From: CP2-2F sp034436235
GTDB taxonomy: Bacteria; Chloroflexota; Anaerolineae; Aggregatilineales; UBA2796
Length of the DNA stretch: 13,222 nt
Direction: 5' to 3'
Assembly: GCA_034436235.1 (NCBI GenBank)
Contig: DAOTWB010000224.1
Span: 1-13,222, forward strand
Part shown: in pieces, positions 7,801 through 13,222 of the stretch
Layout: the number at the start of each line of letters is the position of its first letter
Position numbering within the stretch: the stretch's first letter is position 1
The notes under the pieces: generated by a model
Databases searched by the model: none
The model's input: only the letters and a program-made list of their open reading frames with translations
Told to the model about the DNA's origin: nothing
Translations under genes and position numbers: made by a program

Positions 7801-9737
7801 TGGCAGCGCCTTCCACAGTCACTGTTGGCTCGCCCAGCATGGTGACCGTGACCGTGCGCGACACTGCTAACAATCCTGTCGTTGGCGCTACCGTCACGCT
7901 GACGAGCAGCCGTTCGGGCAACGACTCGATTGTGCCGCCTAGCACCACCTCAGGCGTCGGCGGCATCGCGACGTTCACAGTGACCAGCAACTTGGCAGGC
8001 ACTTCCGTGCTGACGGCGGTCGCTAACAGCGTGACCATCACCAACACAGCGACGCTGACGGTCACTGGCGGCAGCGGTCCAGACCTAGCGATCTCGAAAG
8101 CGCACAACGGCAACTTCACGGTTGGCACGAATGGCACGTTCAACATCGCCGTCTTCAACATCGGCAGCGCAGTGCCATCAGGCGCAGTCATCACGGTCAC
8201 CGATACGCTGCCTGTAGGCTTGACCTTCGTCTCAGCCGCCGGACCAGGCTTCACCTGTGGCTTCAGCGCGCCAACCGTGACCTGCGTCCGCACTACAGGA
8301 ATGCTCTTTGGCGAAGTGAGCGTGATCAACCTTGTGGTCACGCCGACGGCAGCAGGCGTTGTGCTGAACACTGCTACAGTGACGCTCAGCGGCGGACCTG
8401 TGGACGTGAATCCGACCAACAACAGCAGCACGGACGCAGTCGTCGTAGATGTAGGCAGCGCTCAGACAGTTAGCGACACGCTCTCAACTGTCGTAGCCAA
8501 TCCAACCTCGGCGCCTGCCGATAACACAACGAATATCAACGTGACCGTCACTGTTCGCAACACCAGCAATCAGCCTGTCGTTGGCGCGCAAGTGACCTTG
8601 CAGCCGACTCCGAACACAGGCTTGACAATTCTGGCTGCCGCGACGCTCATCAGCGATGCGAACGGTCAGGTCGCCTTCGCCGTGCGCTCGTCAGTGGCGC
8701 AGACCGTGACTTTGAACGTAGCGGTCAGCGCTGCCAACAACGTGATCCTCGCCACCAAGCCTGTGGTCACCTTCACCGCTGCCGGCGCAGGCACCATCAG
8801 CGAGACCAACTCAACAGTCGTCTCGAACTTCAACTCGATCCCTGCCGATAACCAGACGGCGGCTACAGTCACGGTCACGCTGCGCAGCACCACCAATCAG
8901 CCTGTGGCAGGCAAACAAGTGACGCTCAGAGCCAATCCGGCGCTCGCTTCGGTCTCGATCCAGCCGCCGAGCGGCACCAGCGACGCGAACGGCGTGGTGA
9001 ACTTCAGCGTGCGTGCCTCAGCGCAAGGGCAAGCGACCTTCTCAGCAGAGGCGACCGACGACCGCGTCTACTTCATCACGCAGACGGCAACCATCCAGTT
9101 CACGGCGCCTGGCACTAGACCTGTGGTCAATCCGCAGGCGACACAAGTTGCCGGCGTCGGTGCTGGTACGCCTGCGCCTGGCACAATTGCAGTGCCAACC
9201 GGCCCGCTGGAAGGCATGGTTGTGGCGTGGCGCTTGCGCGTGCGGCAAGGTCCGGGCTTAGAGTTCCCGATCTTAGGCTTGCTCGCCTACGGCACGAAAG
9301 TGAGCATCGTGGCGCGTGAAGTGCGCGGCGCGTGGTATCAAATCCAGCTGGAGACTGGCACGGCATGGGTCAGCGCGCGCTGGGTGCGCGTCAGCCGCGC
9401 TGTGCGCAACCGCGTGCCTGTCGTAGCAGCTGCGCCCGGCACTGCGCCGATCATCCCGCTGCCGCAGGGCGTCATTCCGCAGTTTGGCGAAGGTTTGGGC
9501 GTGGTGAACACCTTCCTGCTGCGTGTGCGCGTTGGGCCTGGCACACAGTTCCAGCAGATCGGCTTGCTGCGCGAAGGCACGGAGATCGTGATCTTGGGCG
9601 TCAGTCGCGATCGGCGCTGGTATCTGTTCCGCACGGCTGAAGGCACAGCCTGGACGAGCGCGCTGTTCGTGAAGCTCAAGTTCGTCAACGGCAATAATCT
9701 GCCGCTGCTCAATCCTGACGGCACGCCGCTCTTCTGA
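4842..9737 (+). CDS. Giant secreted Ig-like repeat protein with DUF11 and tandem SH3b domains
   Basis: The start is ATG 4842 (1631 aa), where GAAGGAG (4825-4831) and a classical signal peptide fit; the open frame extends upstream to an ATG at 4794 without support. Residues 1-34 (MSRKSPFLF..., hydrophobic core, IVFA) form a Sec signal peptide, with cleavage likely after A34. About ten invasin/Big_1-type Ig repeats of 90-110 aa follow (about 55-1079). A DUF11-like domain (1080 to about 1210) comes next, then two more Ig repeats (to about 1423), a linker, and two SH3b domains (about 1459-1518 and 1554-1612) with the RVRQGPG/RVRVGPG signature. The protein is rich in Ser/Thr/Val and poor in Lys. 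The only two cysteines I see are C1139 and C1148 in the DUF11 domain. There is no LPXTG motif or transmembrane tail. It is likely an extracellular or cell-wall stalk or adhesin. SH3b binding to peptidoglycan or glycan is inference, and no ligand or catalytic domain is visible. Confidence 0.88.
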   Translation: MSRKSPFLFALASMTLTLLLSMALISLSGQIVFAQDDPPATPTPLATIEAQIDQPIDPTRSQFVATPANVLANGVDQALISLTLRDASDNLLIGRAVALERAIAANADAVVQDAPQVASNESGIAVFRVSSSVVQTVQFNVRDLSFNTVVGVVTVNFTPSSAPVSAARSSLTVSSAEPNVKANGVETFTVTAVLRDASGAPVQGKLPTLKFLPEDVSGVLVSAATPSDANGVVTWLISATNPVSFGVLAEVDEQTLAATTMLSFISVVDAAQSNVTFAVPNSAPINTQVTFVVNVRDSNGNALSGQTVTVSSSRGALDTITALNAVTDGSGMARFVLQSAASGGLILNITAGGVPLAPQVFSFVPPPPPSGDPSTTTIEADITRASVDTETVQITVTVRNSSNNPVAGVSVDLIADPALVIPTRPLTSDANGRAVFQVGSTTAGNYTIGATIDSTTIDDTIEIEFTDGPVSASKSTVTVDAARVAVGGPPSRAIVTVTVRDGSNNPVSGVTVTLASSGSGDTITPPTRTSNASGVATFQVYSDTIAQSATYTATADSVELFPTVTVNYVNVNSSTSTLTATPTTIVIGTSTTATATVTVFGTDNLPLKDVNVSLTESGPSIADIVPVGSPITNASGQAQFAVTPLSAGVTTLVATANTSPLSQTVTLTFTNVDPSQSSSPPNGSGSVGSPVTVTVTARNASGTPLAGELVTLASNRPANDTITFIPSGPMPPPDAPPPPSSGTTNASGQASFQIVTNAAGTSTYTVIAGGATLPSFTLTFSPASVSTLTVTAAPNPVNTGVTSTVTVTALDSSSSPVSGVTISLSSNRPSVDTITIVDDVTNASGQATFQIVSQAAGSSTLTATDGTVNGTTILTVNTLVSAATSQVDAAPATVPINTNSTITVTVRDASSNPLANQLVTLSVSPAGPSLTPASLLTNASGVASFTFNSAATGTFTVKATAAGVLITDDAVVTVTTPPVSPTNSTVVAAPSTVTVGSPSMVTVTVRDTANNPVVGATVTLTSSRSGNDSIVPPSTTSGVGGIATFTVTSNLAGTSVLTAVANSVTITNTATLTVTGGSGPDLAISKAHNGNFTVGTNGTFNIAVFNIGSAVPSGAVITVTDTLPVGLTFVSAAGPGFTCGFSAPTVTCVRTTGMLFGEVSVINLVVTPTAAGVVLNTATVTLSGGPVDVNPTNNSSTDAVVVDVGSAQTVSDTLSTVVANPTSAPADNTTNINVTVTVRNTSNQPVVGAQVTLQPTPNTGLTILAAATLISDANGQVAFAVRSSVAQTVTLNVAVSAANNVILATKPVVTFTAAGAGTISETNSTVVSNFNSIPADNQTAATVTVTLRSTTNQPVAGKQVTLRANPALASVSIQPPSGTSDANGVVNFSVRASAQGQATFSAEATDDRVYFITQTATIQFTAPGTRPVVNPQATQVAGVGAGTPAPGTIAVPTGPLEGMVVAWRLRVRQGPGLEFPILGLLAYGTKVSIVAREVRGAWYQIQLETGTAWVSARWVRVSRAVRNRVPVVAAAPGTAPIIPLPQGVIPQFGEGLGVVNTFLLRVRVGPGTQFQQIGLLREGTEIVILGVSRDRRWYLFRTAEGTAWTSALFVKLKFVNGNNLPLLNPDGTPLF
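5004..9111 (+). repeat. Array of about twelve diverged bacterial Ig-like domains
   Basis: Repeats start near 5004, 5332, 5649, 5982, 6246, 6559, 6865, 7201, 7486, 7786, 8481 and 8812. The DUF11 domain (8079 to about 8480) interrupts the tenth and eleventh. Each repeat has the order S-T-V-x-A-x-P, then VTVTVRD-x-S-x-NPV-x-G, then a short loop, then TNASG-x-A-x-F or SDANG-x-V-x-F, then a final valine-rich strand. This is the Big_1/invasin pattern. Two proline-rich loops interrupt the pattern (near 5932 and 7029). The repeats are diverged at DNA level, so this is an old array and not a recent expansion. Confidence 0.85.
9216..9678 (+). other. Tandem SH3b (SH3_3-type) domains at the C-terminus of the Ig-repeat protein
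   Basis: Two copies share the order LRVR-x-GPG-x-F-x-x-x-GLL, then G-T-x-V/I-x-I, then W-Y-x-x-x-T/A-x-GTAW-x-SA. They cover about 9216-9395 and 9501-9678 and are separated by an Ala/Pro-rich linker. This is the bacterial SH3 pattern found in many cell-wall-binding or surface proteins. Confidence 0.85.
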
Positions 9738-9759
9738 GCGCGACGCCTAGAGTAACTTG

Positions 9760-9791
9760 GCGCGGTCGGAAGTTTCCGACCGCGCTTTTTT
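9760..9791 (+). terminator. Strong intrinsic terminator of the Ig-repeat gene
   Basis: GCGCGGTCGGA (9760-9770) pairs with TCCGACCGCGC (9775-9785) around AGTT, followed by six T (9786-9791). The T-run overlaps the stop codon of the convergent hydrolase gene. On the minus strand the same stem lacks a T-run behind it, so termination of the hydrolase transcript here would be weaker. Confidence 0.93.
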
Positions 9792-10659
9792 ATGCGTTCA
9801 GGAAGTCACGAATTGCAGCGATGAAACGCTCAGGCTGCTCCAGCATCGAGAAGTGTCCGCAGCCATCGAAGAGCAAGAAGCGGCTCTTGGGAATGCGTGC
9901 GGCTGCCAAGGCGCCTTCGCGCACACAGACTGCGCCGTCGCGCGCGCCGAACACGATCAGAGTCGGCGCGCTGATCCTATCCAAATGCGCGCTGATATCT
10001 GTGCTTAAGGTAGCGAGTCCTGCGCGCCAGCGCGCCATGCGTGCATCAGGGCGCGTGGCATAATGCCGATCTTGCGCCCATGCGTCGTAAGGCAGCGCGT
10101 CCATATCCGCAAACCAGACTCGAAAGCCGAATTTGCCCAAGCGCGGATGGCGTTCCATGCTCTGGCGCTGCACAGCCAGATAAGGCGGGAAGATCAGCGG
10201 CAGCAGGACGAGCGCGCCGTTCAACCAGATCAAGCGCGGCGTGGCGCGTCCGCTGATGATGCCTGCTACGTCAATCAGCTGCGTCAAACGCTCAGGCGCC
10301 AGCACAGCGCCGATGTACAGGCTGATCAGTCCGCCCATCGAGTGTCCCATCAGCGTAAAACGCGCCAAGCCGAGCTGATCGGCGAGCGCCAAGACGCGCC
10401 GCGCTTGCGCCGCGATGCTGTAATCGCCGTCAGGCGGCGCGTCGCTCTCGCCATGTCCAAGTAGATCGAGCGCGATCAAACGAAAATGCTCAGCGAGCGC
10501 TGCCAAGACGTGCCGCCAAACGAACTTGTGGCACGTCCAGCCATGGACCAACATGAGCGGCGGCGCGCTCGGCGCGCCTGCTGTGGCGTACACCAGCTTG
10601 TGACCATCAATGTACGTCTCGTGGCAGGTCAGGGCGAGGTGTAGGTTCGATACAGACAT
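9790..10659 (-). CDS. Alpha/beta-hydrolase fold protein, putative esterase
   Basis: The 289-aa protein is a typical soluble alpha/beta hydrolase. The oxyanion-hole motif is HGW (39-41). The nucleophile elbow is GHSMGG (105-110) with S107. The acid is likely D241 in FGARDG, and the base is H269 in GCGHFSMLEQPERF. A cap region of about 90 residues (about 135-225) contains the hydrophobic stretch LVLLPLIFPPYLAV (150-163). All triad residues are present, so a catalytically active serine hydrolase is expected; the substrate cannot be read from the sequence. AGGAG (10668-10672, minus strand) is 8 nt before the ATG. It converges with the Ig-repeat gene at a shared terminator region. The 109-nt gap to the GTPase gene behind it suggests a separate transcript. 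A haloalkane dehalogenase or C-C hydrolase of the same fold is possible, but nothing specific points there. Confidence 0.88.
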   Translation of the reverse strand: MSVSNLHLALTCHETYIDGHKLVYATAGAPSAPPLMLVHGWTCHKFVWRHVLAALAEHFRLIALDLLGHGESDAPPDGDYSIAAQARRVLALADQLGLARFTLMGHSMGGLISLYIGAVLAPERLTQLIDVAGIISGRATPRLIWLNGALVLLPLIFPPYLAVQRQSMERHPRLGKFGFRVWFADMDALPYDAWAQDRHYATRPDARMARWRAGLATLSTDISAHLDRISAPTLIVFGARDGAVCVREGALAAARIPKSRFLLFDGCGHFSMLEQPERFIAAIRDFLNA

Positions 10660-10681
10660 CTGTGCAGCTCCTATGTGGGCA

Positions 10682-10698
10682 ATACACGCTCAGTGTAT
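10682..10698. promoter_or_regulatory. Inverted repeat upstream of the hydrolase gene, possible operator
   Basis: ATACAC (10682-10687) and GTGTAT (10693-10698) form a perfect 6-5-6 inverted repeat 23 nt upstream of the hydrolase start codon. It lies where a promoter or leader would be and fits a dimeric repressor site. I see no regulator gene beside it. Confidence 0.3.
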
Positions 10699-10768
10699 CA
10701 CTATCGGCAGCTGCACAATGTTCAAAGTGGCTTTGTGAGCTTTTAGAATGACGTTAGAGCGCGACCGC

Positions 10769-11827
10769 TCAACGCTTGCCGCGCAGCCAAGTCAACGCGC
10801 CGCTCATGATCTGCTCTGCGATGGAGATCGCCTGCCGATCAGCGCGGCAGCTTTCCCAGAGCGCGTCCAGCGCAGCTGCGTCAAATGAGTCGGGTGCACC
10901 AATGCCGACAATCTGTGTGTGCGGCTGCGCAGTCTGCCAAGCGTCGTCCATTGTGAGCGTGATGCGCGTGCCAGCGACTTGCAGTACGCCGCGGCGCGTC
11001 GGATCGTCAGCCAAGTAGAGCAGTCCTTTGGCGCGGTAGAGCGTCGTTGGCAACTGCCTGAGCGCTCGCTTGAGCGCTTTGAGCGAGAGCGGCGCGTCGC
11101 ACTGCCAGCTGTACGCAGCGAAGGTCAGGCTATGGTCGTGATGATGGTGATCGGACGGCGCACTTGTCTCGTGGACATGCACATCGTGCGCAAGGCGCGT
11201 TGTGAGGCGCGCAGGATCGAAGCGTCCAGTGTCCAGCAACAGGTCAACTGGCACGCGACCGAAGCTAGTCTCGATGACGCGCGCTGTTGGATACAGCCAT
11301 TTGCGCTTCAGGGCGGCTACGCGCTCAGGCGTGACCAAATCTATCTTGTTGATCACGATCAAATCGGCGACGGTCAGTTGCTCATAAGCCATGTAGGCGT
11401 TGGCGCCTTCCAGCTGCTCGAATTGCTCAGCATCTACGACGGCTACGATAGCATCGAGGCGGATGCGGTCGCGCAGCTCAGGCAGCTGAAAGGTCTGCGC
11501 GACCGAGACGGGATCGGAGACGCCGCTCGGCTCGATCACGATGTAATCGGGCGGATCAGGGCGCTCGACCAGCTGTAGGGCGGCGCGCAGCAGGTCGCCG
11601 CGAATGGTGCAGCACACACAGCCATTGGCGAGGTTGATCTGTTCTGCGGTCGGCACGCCGACGATGAGCTGGGCATCAATATTGATCGCGCCGAAGTCAT
11701 TCACCAGCACGGCGATTCGCAAGCCATGATCGCTGTTTATCAGGTGATTCAACAGCGTTGTTTTGCCTGCGCCAAGAAAGCCTGACAAGATGGTCAGCGG
11801 AATAGGCGCGGCAGGTCGTGTTGACAT
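10769..11827 (-). CDS. COG0523/CobW-type G3E GTPase, putative metal chaperone
   Basis: The 352-aa protein has the full G3E set. Walker A is GFLGAGKTT (16-24), followed by VNDFG (42-46) and the metal-binding CxCC in NGCVCCTIRGDL (C70, C72, C73). Then come a Walker B-like region with EPSG (99-102) and the guanine motif NKID (160-163). A His-rich segment follows (H214, H217, H219, H227-H230, H232), and then the CobW C-terminal domain (about 234-350). The family delivers metals such as zinc or cobalt to client proteins with GTP hydrolysis. The metal and client here are unknown: no cobalamin, nitrile hydratase or zinc-uptake gene is nearby, and I see no Zur-like palindrome. A TATAAT box lies 42 nt upstream of the ATG, and AAGGAG (11840-11845) is 12 nt before it. 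The gene is divergent from the rRNA operon. Confidence 0.92.
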   Translation of the reverse strand: MSTRPAAPIPLTILSGFLGAGKTTLLNHLINSDHGLRIAVLVNDFGAINIDAQLIVGVPTAEQINLANGCVCCTIRGDLLRAALQLVERPDPPDYIVIEPSGVSDPVSVAQTFQLPELRDRIRLDAIVAVVDAEQFEQLEGANAYMAYEQLTVADLIVINKIDLVTPERVAALKRKWLYPTARVIETSFGRVPVDLLLDTGRFDPARLTTRLAHDVHVHETSAPSDHHHHDHSLTFAAYSWQCDAPLSLKALKRALRQLPTTLYRAKGLLYLADDPTRRGVLQVAGTRITLTMDDAWQTAQPHTQIVGIGAPDSFDAAALDALWESCRADRQAISIAEQIMSGALTWLRGKR

Positions 11828-11868
11828 GGCAATCTGTCACTCCTTGACCTTGAGTCTAGACGCCATGC

Positions 11869-11874
11869 ATTATA
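11869..11874 (-). promoter_or_regulatory. -10 box of the GTPase gene
   Basis: Minus-strand TATAAT within GCGCGCTATAAT, 42 nt upstream of the GTPase ATG. There is no good -35 at 16-18 nt; TTAAAC is 21 nt away. It is the same 12-nt string as at 3523-3534. Confidence 0.55.
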
Positions 11875-11882
11875 GCGCGCTC

Positions 11883-11915
11883 AGGCACATCGGCGGTTTA
11901 AGATCGGATGTGTCT
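11883..11915. promoter_or_regulatory. Inverted repeat between the GTPase and rRNA promoters
   Basis: AGGCACATC (11883-11891) can pair with GATGTGTCT (11907-11915), 9 bp with one G-U, around a 15-nt loop. Three more T follow on the plus strand. No plus-strand gene lies upstream to be terminated, so an operator or insulating terminator are both possible. The 392-nt gap 11828-12219 otherwise holds the promoters and rRNA leader described separately. Confidence 0.25.
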
Positions 11916-11957
11916 TTTGAGCATCTCAGGGCTGTGCCAGTTTCCGAAAATTCACTC

Positions 11958-11985
11958 TTGACGGGCGAGCAGAGTGTGGTAAACT
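11958..11985 (+). promoter_or_regulatory. rRNA operon promoter
   Basis: TTGACG (11958-11963), a 16-nt spacer, and TAAACT (11980-11985) preceded by TGG, which gives an extended -10. An A/T-rich stretch just upstream (GAAAATTCA, 11946-11954) may act as an UP element. Transcription would begin near 11992, giving a ~230-nt 16S leader. Confidence 0.7.
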
Positions 11986-12017
11986 GAAAGCCATCAAGCG
12001 CAAGCAGCGCAACGAGG

Positions 12018-12106
12018 GAGAGACGCTTCAAAAGACCACAGCTCAGCATACACGGCTGCTCAGGCTTTTGAAGTGACCGACCGAACAAGTCGGTTTTTGT
12101 TCTCTC
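12018..12106 (+). ncRNA. Structured rRNA leader, three-helix junction with a terminator- or boxB-like hairpin
   Basis: Three perfect, properly nested helices are visible. P1 is GAGAGA (12018-12023) with TCTCTC (12101-12106). P2 is CTTCAAAAG (12026-12034) with CTTTTGAAG (12065-12073), extended by a G-U pair. P3 is ACCGAC (12076-12081) with GTCGGT (12089-12094), 7-nt loop. P2 continues past a bulged A with CC/GG and then CAGC/GCTG (12039-12042/12055-12058). P3 is followed by TTTTGTT, so on its own it resembles an intrinsic terminator. The junction strands are only 1-6 nt long. A boxA-like element starts two bases after P1. In E. coli rrn leaders a boxB hairpin precedes boxA, so P3 may be its counterpart. 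Pairing is seen; function is inferred. Confidence 0.55.
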
Positions 12107-12107
12107 G

Positions 12108-12120
12108 CGCACCTTAACAA
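12108..12120 (+). promoter_or_regulatory. boxA-like antitermination element
   Basis: CGCACCTTAACAA matches 10 of 13 bases of the E. coli rrn boxA TGCTCTTTAACAA, including the whole TTAACAA core. Its position in the 16S leader fits NusB/S10-dependent antitermination of rRNA transcription. Confidence 0.65.
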
Positions 12121-12167
12121 CTGAATAGTGGTAAGAAACAGCTAGTAAACAAGCAGCAAGGGTAGCA

Positions 12168-12217
12168 CAAAACAGACCCCGTGCAGCGCATCAGCGCTGT
12201 TTTGCCCGTGAGGGCAA
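12168..12217 (+). other. Hairpins immediately upstream of mature 16S
   Basis: CAGCGC-ATCA-GCGCTG (12184-12199) and TTGCCC-GTGA-GGGCAA (12202-12217) are two adjacent perfect hairpins, the second with a GNRA loop ending three bases before the inferred 16S 5' end. CAAAACAG (12168-12175) can alternatively pair with CTGTTTTG (12197-12204), which would disrupt the first hairpin. They probably belong to the precursor-processing stem region; the 3' partner lies beyond the window. Confidence 0.5.
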
Positions 12218-12219
12218 CT

Positions 12220-13222
<1,003 letters not shown>

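Noticed and set aside
7130..8431. 433-codon open frame on the minus strand inside the Ig-repeat gene
   Set aside because: It is the mirror of the Val/Thr/Ser-rich repeat codons and gives a low-complexity Val/Thr/Leu protein with no start signal. The plus-strand frame has clear Ig domains, a signal peptide and a terminator.
10757..10770. GAGCG-CGAC-CGCTC hairpin at the end of the GTPase gene as a terminator
   Set aside because: The stem is only 5 bp, overlaps the stop codon and has no T-run on the minus strand.
11986..12110. A tRNA or other known small RNA gene upstream of 16S
   Set aside because: There is no cloverleaf, T-loop GTTCRA or CCA-type end; the segment is better explained as structured rRNA leader.

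Overview
The window looks like a chromosomal segment of a moderately GC-rich bacterium. The best guess is the phylum Chloroflexota (Anaerolineae or a relative). The basis is the general look of the partial 16S gene, the pairing of an ADP-forming acyl-CoA synthetase with a Pta-regulatory-like (BioD/DRTGG) protein, and the long Ig-repeat/SH3b secreted protein without a Gram-positive sortase anchor. This is recognition by eye, not a database match, so the assignment is moderate to low confidence.

Layout. A response-regulator gene runs off the left edge on the minus strand (1-303). A divergent intergenic region follows, with a Crp/Fnr-like palindrome. Then comes a plus-strand acyl-thioester module: a tandem-hotdog acyl-ACP/acyl-CoA thioesterase (GTG start at 543), a fused alpha-beta ADP-forming acetate/acyl-CoA ligase (1396-3513) and a P-loop/DRTGG protein resembling the N-terminal half of long phosphotransacetylases (3598-4665). 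The last of these has its own TATAAT box. Next is a very large secreted protein (4842-9737) with a signal peptide, about twelve bacterial Ig-like repeats, one DUF11-type domain and two C-terminal SH3b domains, ending at a strong intrinsic terminator. Two minus-strand genes follow: an alpha/beta hydrolase (9790-10659) and a COG0523/CobW-type metal-chaperone GTPase (10769-11827). The right end is the start of an rRNA operon: promoter, structured leader, boxA-like element and the first ~1000 nt of 16S rRNA (12220 to the edge).

How the genes work together. The ligase can conserve energy by turning acyl-CoA, ADP and phosphate into free acid, ATP and CoA, or run in reverse. The thioesterase hydrolyses acyl thioesters. 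The BioD/DRTGG protein lacks the phosphotransacetylase catalytic domain and may be a nucleotide-dependent regulator of this acyl-CoA metabolism. The Ig/SH3b protein, the hydrolase, the GTPase and the rRNA operon look functionally independent.

Most interesting signals. First, the rRNA leader has a nested three-helix fold (12018-12106) whose 3' helix is terminator- or boxB-like and lies directly before a good boxA. Second, the tetranucleotide GGCC is almost absent (four occurrences counted by eye in 13.2 kb), with Gly-Pro codons visibly chosen to avoid it. Third, the thioesterase active-site signature is altered. I found no mobile element, CRISPR array, tRNA or defence locus.
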